Source: Dehalococcoidia bacterium
GTDB taxonomy: Bacteria; Chloroflexota; Dehalococcoidia; JAENJB01
NCBI GenBank assembly: GCA_016844565.1
Contig: JAENJB010000152.1
Coordinates: 1-5,298 of the forward strand
Direction: 5' to 3'
DNA: 5,298 bases
The notes under the pieces are model-generated. The model saw only the letters and a list, made by a program, of their open reading frames with translations, made no database searches and was not told the origin of the DNA. Of this stretch, positions 1 to 5,298 are shown piece by piece. Position 1 is the first letter of the stretch. Every line of letters begins with the position of its first letter. The position numbers were made by a program, and so were the translations under genes.

Positions 1-1
1 G

Positions 2-985
2 CTCAAAATAGACACCACCAACAGCAACGATATAGGCGTCATCATCGGGAGTGGCACCGGGGGACTGGGTACCCTTTCGCAGCAGGTGGGAGTGCTGCTG
101 GAAAAGGGTCCGGACCGCGTCAGCCCTTTCCTTACGCCGATGATGATCGGCGATTCGGCGCCGGCCATCATCTCCATCATGCTGGGCGCCCACGGCCCCA
201 ACTATTGCACTACCTCCGCCTGCTCGAGCGGCGCCGATGCCATAGGCAGCGCCTTCGAAATCGTGCGGCGCGGCGATGCCAAAGCCATGCTCACCGGGGG
301 AAGTGAAGCGGTCATCATTCCCATAGCCGTGGCCGCCTTTATCTCCGCGCATGCCCTTTCCATACGCAACGATGACCCAAAGGGGGCCTCGCGGCCCTTC
401 GACGCCGGGAGAAACGGCTTTGTGATGGGAGAGGGCGCCGCTATGCTTGTCCTGGAGGACATGGACTACGCCCGGGAGCGTGGCGCCACCATCCTGGCGG
501 AGATGGCCGGCTACGGCGCCTCCAGTGACGCCTTCCACATCGTTCAGCCCGACGAGAACGGCGCCGGGGGCGCCCTGGCAATAAAGCGGGCCCTAGCCAA
601 GGCCGGGCTTAAGCCCGCCGAGGTAGACTATATCAATGCTCACGGCACGTCCACACCGATGAACGACCGCAGCGAGACCCTGGCCATCAAGTCCGTATTC
701 GGTGAGCATGCCTATCGTATCCCCATAAGCTCCACCAAGTCCATGACCGGCCACCTGCTCGGCGCCGCCGGCGCCATCGAAGCCGTCTTCTCCGTCCTGA
801 CCATCCGCAACGGGATCATCCCGGCTACCATAAACCTGACCCACCCCGACCCGGAGTGCGACCTGGACTATGTGCCCCTCAAAGCGAGGGAGGCCCGGGT
901 GAGGACAGCGATCTCCAGTTCCTTTGGCTTCGGCGGACACAACTCCGTCCTGGCCTTCCGCGAGTACAGTGGGAGCAACGAGTGA
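2..985 (+). CDS. fabF: Beta-ketoacyl-ACP synthase II (FabF), 5' end cut off by the window
   Basis: FabF is a cytosolic condensing enzyme of type II fatty acid synthesis. It joins malonyl-ACP to a growing acyl-ACP with loss of CO2. The open frame runs in from the window edge; 327 residues are visible, and against the usual length of about 412 some 85 N-terminal residues are missing. The glycine-rich stretch GVIIGSGTGGL lies near the start of what is visible. The active-site cysteine is in TTSACSSGADA (codon 221-223). The two histidines of the Cys-His-His triad are in NAHGTSTPMND (codon 641-643) and in STKSMTGH (codon 752-754), which also carries the conserved lysine (737-739). The C-terminal GFGGHN loop is present. 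All catalytic residues are intact, so this is an active elongation enzyme and not a FabH or a chain-length factor. FabB is less likely given the overall motif style. The TGA stop overlaps the start of recJ. The GTG at 86 is an internal valine codon, not the start. Confidence 0.95.
   Translation, partial: LKIDTTNSNDIGVIIGSGTGGLGTLSQQVGVLLEKGPDRVSPFLTPMMIGDSAPAIISIMLGAHGPNYCTTSACSSGADAIGSAFEIVRRGDAKAMLTGGSEAVIIPIAVAAFISAHALSIRNDDPKGASRPFDAGRNGFVMGEGAAMLVLEDMDYARERGATILAEMAGYGASSDAFHIVQPDENGAGGALAIKRALAKAGLKPAEVDYINAHGTSTPMNDRSETLAIKSVFGEHAYRIPISSTKSMTGHLLGAAGAIEAVFSVLTIRNGIIPATINLTHPDPECDLDYVPLKAREARVRTAISSSFGFGGHNSVLAFREYSGSNE
971..975 (+). promoter_or_regulatory. Ribosome binding site for recJ inside the end of fabF
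   Basis: GGGAG lies 6 bases upstream of the GTG at 982, within the last codons of fabF. It supports GTG 982 as the recJ start over the longer open frame, which reaches back to 856 and would overlap fabF by about 130 bases. Confidence 0.6.
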
Positions 986-2658
986 GCCGCAGCCGCTGGA
1001 AAGTCTATCCGCCTGCCCCACGAGAGTTCTTCGCCAAAGCCGCCGACATTCATCCCCTGCTGAGCCAGCTTCTCTATAACCGCGGCCTGACCGACCCGGC
1101 GCAGTTTGAGGCCTTTATCGCCGCCGACCGCCGCCTGGAGAGCAACCCCTTTCTGCTAACCGACATGCACCAGGCGGTTTCGCGCATCTATCATGGACTC
1201 TTCGCCGGAGAGAACATCGCCATCTATGGCGACTTCGATGCCGACGGCATCACCGCCACGGCCCTGCTGGTGCACGGGCTGTCGGCCCTCGGGGCGAAGG
1301 CTGTGCCATATATTCCGCACCGCCACGAGGAAGGCTACGGCCTCAGGACCGCCGCCCTGGAGCGTCTGCACAACCAGGGAGTGAACCTGGTGATCACCGC
1401 CGATTGCGGCATCGCCAACAGCTACGAGGTGGACTACGCCCGCCGTCTGGGGCTGGACGTCATCGTCACCGACCACCACCTGGTCACCTCCACCCTGCCG
1501 CCGGCCTGCGCCGTGGTCAACCCCAAGAGAAACCCCTCCCTGGGGGGGATGGAGCTGGCTGGGGTGGGAGTCGCGTTCAAGTTACTACAGGCCGTGCTCC
1601 AGGGGAGCGGCAGGGAGAAGACCCTGGACGAAGTGATGGACCTGGTGGCCCTGGGCACGGTCGCGGACGTAGCGCCCCTGGTGAATGAAAACCGCTACTT
1701 GGTGAAACAGGGGCTCAAGTCCATGAGCAAGCCCCGCCTCGGGCTCGCGGAACTGCTCCGCTGCGCCAGGCTGGAACCAGGCAGGGTAAGCGCCGAGAGC
1801 ATCTCTTACGTCATCGCCCCCCGCCTCAACGCCGCCAGCCGGCTCGACCACGCCATCAATAGCTACAAGCTGCTCCTGTCCGAGTCCCAGGAGGAGGCTC
1901 ACATGCTGGCCCTGGGGCTTGAGGAGAAGAACAGCGAGCGCAAGCTGCTGACCAACAAGACCTTTAAACTGGCGAGGGAGAAAGTCCTGGCCCAGGGATT
2001 GGATTCCCCCCTCCTCTTCGCCGCCGACGGAGAGTTCTTCGCCGGAGTCATCGGCATCGCCGCCGGGAAGCTGGTGGATGAGTTCAACCGCCCCGCCGTA
2101 CTGGTCAAGCTCGACGGCGTCAGCCGGGGCAGCGCCCGGAGCATACCGGAGTTCAACATCGCCGCCGCTCTGAAGGAGTGCCAGGATATCCTTTCGAGAT
2201 TCGGCGGGCATCCCATGGCCGCTGGCTTCTCCCTGGACACCAACATGGTGGACGAGCTGCAACGCCGCCTGGTAGCCATAGCGCGCACCCAGCTAGCCGG
2301 CCTTGACCTGCGTCAGTGCCTGATGATTGACGCCGTTACCCCCCTGGAACAGCTGACCGGGGACACATACCTGCTTATCCAGCAACTGGCGCCCTTCGGC
2401 CAGGGCAACCCTACCCCCGTTTTCCTCAGCCACGGCGTGGATGTCGTCGAGTGCCGCACCATGGGTGGCCAGAAAGAGCACCTGAGAATGAAGCTCAAAG
2501 CAGCGAACCAGGTCTGGGACGCCGTCGGCTTCGACCTGGGTTCACTGGCGGGAGACATGGCTCCACATCTTGATATCGTCTACACCCTGGACACCAACAA
2601 CTGGAGCGGGCAAGAGGTGCTGCGCCTCAACCTGCTCGATTTCGCCGCGGCGAGATAA
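982..2658 (+). CDS. recJ: Single-stranded-DNA-specific exonuclease RecJ
   Basis: RecJ degrades single-stranded DNA 5'->3' in recombination, mismatch and base-excision repair, using two metal ions. The protein is 558 residues, normal for the family. The DHH domain shows DFDAD (84-88), TADCG (Asp 141), the namesake DHH (164-166) and GTVAD (Asp 229), which supply the metal ligands. RLNAASRLDHA (281-291) is the family's RxNAxGR region, with serine where glycine is usual. The DHHA1 domain shows GVIGIAAGKLV (355-365), SRGSARS (381-387) and the GGH motif ending at His 410. PFGQGNP (471-477) opens the C-terminal OB-type domain that grips single-stranded DNA. The GTG start overlaps the fabF stop as GTGA and has a GGGAG site 6 bases upstream. 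Similarity to RecJ N-termini (RWKVYPPAP) begins just there, which argues against any earlier start. An operon with fabF and translational coupling are inferred from the overlap. Confidence 0.95.
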   Translation: MSRSRWKVYPPAPREFFAKAADIHPLLSQLLYNRGLTDPAQFEAFIAADRRLESNPFLLTDMHQAVSRIYHGLFAGENIAIYGDFDADGITATALLVHGLSALGAKAVPYIPHRHEEGYGLRTAALERLHNQGVNLVITADCGIANSYEVDYARRLGLDVIVTDHHLVTSTLPPACAVVNPKRNPSLGGMELAGVGVAFKLLQAVLQGSGREKTLDEVMDLVALGTVADVAPLVNENRYLVKQGLKSMSKPRLGLAELLRCARLEPGRVSAESISYVIAPRLNAASRLDHAINSYKLLLSESQEEAHMLALGLEEKNSERKLLTNKTFKLAREKVLAQGLDSPLLFAADGEFFAGVIGIAAGKLVDEFNRPAVLVKLDGVSRGSARSIPEFNIAAALKECQDILSRFGGHPMAAGFSLDTNMVDELQRRLVAIARTQLAGLDLRQCLMIDAVTPLEQLTGDTYLLIQQLAPFGQGNPTPVFLSHGVDVVECRTMGGQKEHLRMKLKAANQVWDAVGFDLGSLAGDMAPHLDIVYTLDTNNWSGQEVLRLNLLDFAAAR

Positions 2659-2699
2659 AAAGTCTGGCGCAATACTGGTAAGTGTGTTGAGGGGCAAGA

Positions 2700-3164
2700 A
2701 TGGCCAAGCGAATCAAAACTGAGACTATTCGCACAGGTATTGAGATGAAACTCACCGAACAACAGAAGAAATGGGAGAAATGGGCTTCGAGAAAACGCCA
2801 AGGGGCATCGGCCGAGGAACTGCGCAAGCTCCTACGCACCCAGAAAGGCCGATGTGCATTTTCCGACGTGGAGATGGTTTTTGAAAAGACTGAAGGAACT
2901 CCGATTCGAAGTGGGAGAGGCTGCCACCCTCTTTACCCTGCAGTCGACCACAAAGATCCCGGTAACTCTGAAGGCGGTTACCGAATCATCTGTTACGCGC
3001 TGAATGATGTCAAGGGACATCTCTCACTAGATTGCTTCAGAGCACTTCGCCGCACCAAGGCCTGGCACACACTCATGGAACAGTGGAGACAGCAAGCTGC
3101 CAAAAATAAGACGGACAGAAAAGCATTCAGTCGCCTATTGAGGCCAAATGCAAAACCTAAGTAA
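2700..3164 (+). CDS. Small HNH-like nuclease-fold protein, function unknown
   Basis: This is a 154-residue basic protein with no signal peptide or membrane segment. The start has a good GAGGGG site at 2689-2694, 5 bases upstream of the ATG. An internal ATG at 2745 is possible but has no comparable site. The N-terminal 45 residues are charged and helical (EQQKKWEKWASRKRQ, then an AEELRKLL helix). The centre reads like an HNH core: GRCAFS (Cys 52), VDHKDP (Asp 83, His 84), GGYRIICYALNDVKGH (Cys 98, Asn 102, His 107), then Cys 112. This matches the family's DH...P...GG...C..N..KG pattern and suggests metal-dependent DNA cleavage. The usual CxxC zinc pairs are absent, since the four cysteines (52, 75, 98, 112) stand alone. 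The C-terminus is rich in Lys and Arg. The gene follows recJ by 41 bases but has much lower GC (about 51% against 65%), which suggests acquisition. I recognise the fold pattern, not a named family; activity is an inference. Confidence 0.7.
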   Translation: MAKRIKTETIRTGIEMKLTEQQKKWEKWASRKRQGASAEELRKLLRTQKGRCAFSDVEMVFEKTEGTPIRSGRGCHPLYPAVDHKDPGNSEGGYRIICYALNDVKGHLSLDCFRALRRTKAWHTLMEQWRQQAAKNKTDRKAFSRLLRPNAKPK

Positions 3165-3256
3165 CGACAGTCCCGCTTGTTTCCCTGGGAATCTGTCCCG
3201 CAGGCAAAACGGCAATTGATTCGGGAGAGACTGCTGGCCGTCCGCCATCAGATAAC

Positions 3257-3285
3257 TTACGAACGGCTAACCCATAACGTACGAT
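3257..3285 (+). promoter_or_regulatory. Candidate sigma-70-type promoter of the antitoxin gene
   Basis: TTACGA (3257-3262) and TACGAT (3280-3285) are separated by 17 bases, the optimal spacing. They match the -35 and -10 consensus at 3 of 6 and 4 of 6 positions, so the match is only fair. The -10 box overlaps the first CGTACG palindrome, as expected for an autorepressed toxin-antitoxin promoter. The remaining upstream gap (3165-3256) holds only a short TTCCC-T-GGGAA palindrome at 3181-3191 and two TCCCGC copies 25 bases apart, with no gene. Confidence 0.35.
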
Positions 3286-3295
3286 ATTCCGTACG
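3274..3295 (+). promoter_or_regulatory. Probable autoregulatory operator: paired CGTACG palindromes
   Basis: CGTACG occurs at 3278-3283 and again at 3290-3295, with centres exactly 12 bp apart. The first copy extends into an imperfect 14-base palindrome (3274-3287, one mismatched pair flanking the core). The second has no extension. In E. coli yefM-yoeB the operator is a long plus a short palindrome with TGTACA cores 12 bp apart, bound by YefM and YefM-YoeB. Here the shared GTAC core, the spacing, the long-then-short order and the position just before a YefM-like gene all agree. Binding is inferred. Confidence 0.6.
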
Positions 3296-3313
3296 CCACG
3301 GAGGCCCGTAAAT

Positions 3314-3556
3314 ATGACGATACTTACAGCAACGGAAGCAAGAAGACGCCTTTGCAGCCTCGTCGATGAGGTCAGGAAGTCCCATGAACCGGTCCAGATC
3401 GTGGGTAAGAGAAGCTCCGCAGTCCTTGTTTCTGAGGAGGACTGGCGAGCCATCCAGGAGACCTTATACCTCACATCGATACCTGGTATGCGCGAATCCA
3501 TACAGGAGGACCTCAGGACACCAGTCGAGGAGTGTGATGAGGATACAGGCTGGTGA
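3314..3556 (+). CDS. Phd/YefM-family antitoxin
   Basis: This 80-residue protein resembles YefM along its length. The N-terminal DNA-binding and dimerisation part is MTILTATEARRRLCSLVDEV (compare the SYSEARQNL type of start). The Phd/YefM fold core follows with HEPVQIVGKRSSAVLVSEEDW, then the ETLYLTSIP segment and an acidic flexible tail (EECDEDTGW) of the kind that wraps and blocks the toxin. Family members bind their toxin and repress their own promoter. The ATG is preceded by GGAGG (3300-3304) at 9 bases. The paired CGTACG palindromes lie just upstream, and the TGA stop overlaps the toxin's GTG start as GTGA. The frame is intact with no missing conserved block, although the partner toxin is broken. 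It may therefore persist as an orphan antitoxin or as protection against related toxins; this is inference. Confidence 0.9.
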   Translation: MTILTATEARRRLCSLVDEVRKSHEPVQIVGKRSSAVLVSEEDWRAIQETLYLTSIPGMRESIQEDLRTPVEECDEDTGW

Positions 3557-3790
3557 CCTGGCGCTTGGTCCTTACCAGGCAGGCTAAGAAAGACGCGAAG
3601 AAGATCGCGCGTTCCGGACTGAAAGGACAGTGAAGACCCCTATCTGAACCCACCACCGTACGAGAAGCTGCTGGGAGACCTATCCGAAGCATGTTCCCGC
3701 AGGATCAGTATCCAGCACCGGCTGGTCTATCAGGTACTGGATGACATCAAGACAGTGAAAGTCATCCGCACGTGGACACATTACAGGTAG
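3553..3790 (+). pseudogene. Txe/YoeB-family toxin, disrupted by an internal frameshifting deletion
   Basis: YoeB/Txe toxins are ribosome-dependent mRNA interferases of about 84-90 residues. Frame one starts at GTG 3553, overlapping the antitoxin stop, and encodes 26 codons of a typical N-terminus (TWRLVLTRQAKKDAKKIARSGLK) before a TGA at 3631-3633. The C-terminal half continues in the next frame from 3632 to the TAG at 3788-3790: EDPYLNPPPYEKLLGDL, then SRRISIQHRLVYQV, ending in IRTWTHYR. The two halves give 78 residues, so roughly 8-11 codons between SGLK and EDPY are missing by comparison with the family. The deletion is out of frame and cannot be a single-base sequencing error. The Glu in YEKL, the SRRI arginines and the C-terminal His-Tyr, which align with YoeB catalytic residues, survive in the unread half. 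No start codon with a ribosome site precedes that half, so no active toxin is expected. Confidence 0.88.
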
Positions 3791-3809
3791 GCCGCTGCAA
3801 CAAGACCTT

Positions 3810-4730
3810 TCACCCGCACAGCGCTTCCACAAACGCACGCGCATCAAAGGGAGCGATGTCGTCCAGCTTCTCGCCGGTGCCGATATAGAGAATCGGCAGC
3901 TTCAACTCGGCGGAGATAGCCAGCACGATGCCGCCCTTGGCCGTGCCGTCCAGCTTGGCGAGAACGATGCCCGTAACTCCTGCGGCTTCGGTGAAATGCT
4001 TCGCCTGGACCAGGCCGTTCTGCCCGGTCGTAGCATCGAGCACCAGCAACACCTCATGGGGGGCAGTGACATCCTTCCGCGAAGCAACCCGCTTGACCTT
4101 CTTCAACTCCTCCATGAGATTGACACGGGTGTGCAAACGACCGGCAGTATCTATAAGCACCACGTCCACCTGCCGGGAGGCAGCCGCCTCCAGGGCATCG
4201 AAGACCACTGCGCCCGGGTCAGCGCCGGGCTGATGGGCCACCACCTCCACCCCGGCCCTCTCGCCCCAGACCTTGAGCTGGTCTATGGCCGCCGCCCGGA
4301 AGGTGTCCGCCGCCGCCAGCAGCACCTTCTTTCCGGACTGCTGGAAACTGTAGGCCAGCTTGGCAATGCTCGTCGTCTTCCCCGAACCGTTCACCCCCAC
4401 CACCAGGATAATCCACGGGACACGGCCCGGTTGTCTGTCCGGCGCCCCACCGGTGACCGTCAGCAGAGCGACCATTTCTTCCTTCAATAACTCCCTTACG
4501 CTGGCGGGCTGGGCCGCTTTCTCCGCCTTCGCTCGCTGCCTGACCCGGCCGATTAGCTCCGCCGTCGTCTTCATCCCCACATCGGCGGCAATTAGCACCT
4601 CCTCCAGCTCCTCCCAGAGCTCGTCGCTCAGCGATGGCCGGTCGAAGAGGCGCATGACCTTGCCGAACCAGGCCTCCCGGCTCGGCTTGACTGCCTGTTC
4701 GGTCTTATCCTTCCTAAACCAGGAAAACAT
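3810..4730 (-). CDS. ftsY: Signal recognition particle receptor FtsY
   Basis: FtsY is the membrane-associated GTPase that receives ribosome-nascent chain-SRP complexes and hands them to the Sec translocon. The protein is 306 residues. The N domain is helical (EAWFGKVMRLF from about 19, LWEELEEVLIAADVG at 38-52). The G domain shows the P-loop GVNGSGKTT (112-120), DTFRAAA (142-148), DTAGR (194-198), AKLDG (258-262, alanine where threonine is common in TKLD) and the C-terminal GTGE...DDIAPFD (284-296), which is typical of FtsY. There is no methionine-rich M domain, so it is not Ffh; the lack of basal-body context and the GTGEKLDDIAPFD end argue against FlhF. The acidic A domain of E. coli FtsY is absent. 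MFSWFRKDK may form the short amphipathic membrane-binding start. The start is set by AGGAGG just upstream. Its stop faces the toxin remnant across 19 bases. Confidence 0.95.
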   Translation of the reverse strand: MFSWFRKDKTEQAVKPSREAWFGKVMRLFDRPSLSDELWEELEEVLIAADVGMKTTAELIGRVRQRAKAEKAAQPASVRELLKEEMVALLTVTGGAPDRQPGRVPWIILVVGVNGSGKTTSIAKLAYSFQQSGKKVLLAAADTFRAAAIDQLKVWGERAGVEVVAHQPGADPGAVVFDALEAAASRQVDVVLIDTAGRLHTRVNLMEELKKVKRVASRKDVTAPHEVLLVLDATTGQNGLVQAKHFTEAAGVTGIVLAKLDGTAKGGIVLAISAELKLPILYIGTGEKLDDIAPFDARAFVEALCG

Positions 4731-4734
4731 CAGA

Positions 4735-4740
4735 CCTCCT
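4735..4740 (-). promoter_or_regulatory. Strong ribosome binding site fixing the ftsY start
   Basis: On the minus strand AGGAGG sits 4 bases before the ATG at 4730-4728. The frame stays open back to 4826, but the extra 32 residues do not resemble FtsY and lack a comparable site, so the shorter protein is preferred. Confidence 0.8.
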
Positions 4741-4831
4741 ATTGCTGCATGAATGTCATGCCCTCTGGAAGAGCTATTTTCGTATATGGCGGTGTCCCAA
4801 CGCAAGTGGGGCAAGAATGAAGCCACATGGC

Positions 4832-4854
4832 AAAAGTCATGGCAGGAACTGCCA
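4832..4854 (-). terminator. Weak hairpin, possible terminator of the DUF1501 gene
   Basis: On the minus strand TGGCAG-TTC-CTGCCA forms a 6-bp stem (4840-4854), 15 bases past the DUF1501 stop, followed by TGAC and only four Ts. The placement fits a terminator, but the short loop and the interrupted, short T run make it weak. The rest of the 4731-4869 gap must hold any ftsY promoter; I could not pick a convincing -35/-10 pair. Confidence 0.3.
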
Positions 4855-4869
4855 GGAGAGTATTGAGAC

Positions 4870-5298
4870 CTACTTCAGCAGGGGGACCGGCTCGAAGGCA
4901 CCGCCCAGCAGCTCTCTACTGGACACACGAAGCCAATTCTCCAGGACAGTAGCGTACGCCGACCTGAAATCGACTGCGTAGCGCAGGTTTCCGTTGTCCA
5001 GGTTCTCAAGACTTGGCCGCTGGCCATACAGGCCGGCTTTGACCGGAGTGCCGATGAAAAAGAGGGGCGCCGCACTGCCATGGTCGGTGCCCTCGCTGGC
5101 GTTGCCCTTGACGCGTCTCCCGAACTCAGACCACGTCATTATAAGTACCCTGTCGTCAAGGCCCCGGTCTTTCAGGTCTGAATAAAAGGCATGCAAAGCT
5201 GTTGATAGGAGACTCAACTGGCGGGGGTGGTCCTCCAACTGGCTGGCATGGGTGTCGAAACCTCCGATAGATACGTGGTAGACCTTGACACCGACTCC
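4870..5298 (-). CDS. DUF1501 protein, C-terminal part only
   Basis: The frame enters from the right edge and ends at a TAG (4872-4870). The 142 visible residues are the C-terminal third or so of a DUF1501 protein, a family in the alkaline phosphatase/sulfatase-like clan whose members are often exported by the Tat route. Visible family landmarks are VYHVSIGGFDTH (Asp 15 and His 17 of the visible part), a helix ending FYSDLKDRGL, VLIMTWSEFGRRV (57-62 SEFGRR), GTDHG (70-74, Asp 72 and His 73), and NGNLRYAVDFRSAYATVLENWL near the end. The Asp and His residues sit where the clan usually binds metal, but a substrate is not known and cannot be inferred here. The N-terminus and any signal peptide lie outside the window. 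DUF1501 genes are often paired with DUF1800 genes, so one may lie beyond the right edge. The TTG at 5238 is an internal leucine codon, not a start. Confidence 0.85.
   Translation of the reverse strand, partial: GVGVKVYHVSIGGFDTHASQLEDHPRQLSLLSTALHAFYSDLKDRGLDDRVLIMTWSEFGRRVKGNASEGTDHGSAAPLFFIGTPVKAGLYGQRPSLENLDNGNLRYAVDFRSAYATVLENWLRVSSRELLGGAFEPVPLLK

Noticed and set aside
856..981. Longer recJ frame reaching back to 856.
   Set aside because: The extra 42 residues overlap fabF in another frame, do not resemble RecJ, and the GTG at 982 has its own ribosome site and matches the family N-terminus.
1585..2262. Long open frame on the minus strand across recJ (about 225 codons).
   Set aside because: It is a shadow of GC-rich recJ coding sequence, low in complexity, with no recognisable domain; the plus-strand frame has all RecJ motifs.
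3181..3191. Palindrome TTCCC-T-GGGAA in the gap before the antitoxin.
   Set aside because: With 5-base arms and a single central base it cannot form a stable hairpin, has no T run, and could occur by chance.
3165..3201. Two TCCCGC copies 25 bases apart as a repeat or recombination scar.
   Set aside because: Six-base matches at this distance are not informative, and no matching copy was noticed at the other edge of the islet.
3623..3640. Possible programmed +1 frameshift at the TGA in the toxin, as in prfB: AAGGA lies just upstream and a +1 shift over the T joins the two halves.
   Set aside because: CAG to AGT is not a slippery codon change, the AAGGA is closer to the shift site than in prfB, and the joined product would still lack about 8-11 residues of the family core. 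A deletion explains all of this more simply.
3996..4490. Open frame of 164 codons on the plus strand opposite ftsY.
   Set aside because: It is antisense to an essential gene with intact motifs, and its translation shows no family features.
4770..4815. AT-richer patch on the minus strand (TATACG, AAAATAG) upstream of ftsY as a promoter.
   Set aside because: No -35-like hexamer sits at 16-18 bases from a fair -10 box, so I could not support a specific promoter.
4731..4826. Longer ftsY frame starting at 4826.
   Set aside because: The added residues are unlike FtsY, and the AGGAGG site at 4735-4740 lies inside them, placed for the start at 4730.

Overview
The window is bacterial chromosome. It holds two housekeeping blocks with a small accessory islet between them. 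Sampled stretches of the housekeeping genes are GC-rich (157 of 240 bases at 1201-1440, about 65%, counted by hand), while the islet is clearly lower (123 of 240 at 2701-2940, about 51%). The short FtsY without an acidic N-terminal extension, the 558-residue RecJ directly coupled to FabF, and a DUF1501 protein next door would suit a GC-rich Chloroflexota (Dehalococcoidia-like) genome. That placement is an impression from protein style, not a demonstrated assignment.

Left block (1-2658, + strand): the 3' four fifths of fabF (fatty-acid chain elongation), then recJ (5'->3' single-strand DNA exonuclease). The recJ GTG start overlaps the fabF TGA stop as GTGA, so the two are almost certainly co-transcribed and translationally coupled.

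Middle islet (about 2659-3809, + strand): a 154-residue HNH-like protein with an unusual cysteine pattern, followed by a Phd/YefM-type antitoxin with its own putative promoter and operator. The operator has two CGTACG palindromes centred 12 bp apart, the first extended into a longer imperfect palindrome and the second short. This resembles the long/short operator layout known for E. coli yefM-yoeB. The antitoxin is intact. The overlapping Txe/YoeB toxin gene is broken: its first 26 codons and last 52 codons are recognisable but lie in different frames, and roughly 8-11 codons are missing at the junction. The module now looks like an orphan antitoxin beside a dead toxin.

Right block (3810-5298, - strand): ftsY, the signal recognition particle receptor GTPase, with a strong AGGAGG ribosome binding site that fixes its start at 4730. 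A 139-bp gap with a weak hairpin follows, then the C-terminal 142 residues of a DUF1501 protein that runs off the right edge. The toxin remnant and ftsY converge with only 19 bp between their stops and no visible terminator.

I see no RNA gene, CRISPR array, insertion sequence or attachment site. No stretch longer than 300 bases lacks a gene. The most interesting material is the antitoxin operator, the decayed toxin and the HNH-like protein. I do not see a clearly new multi-gene system.
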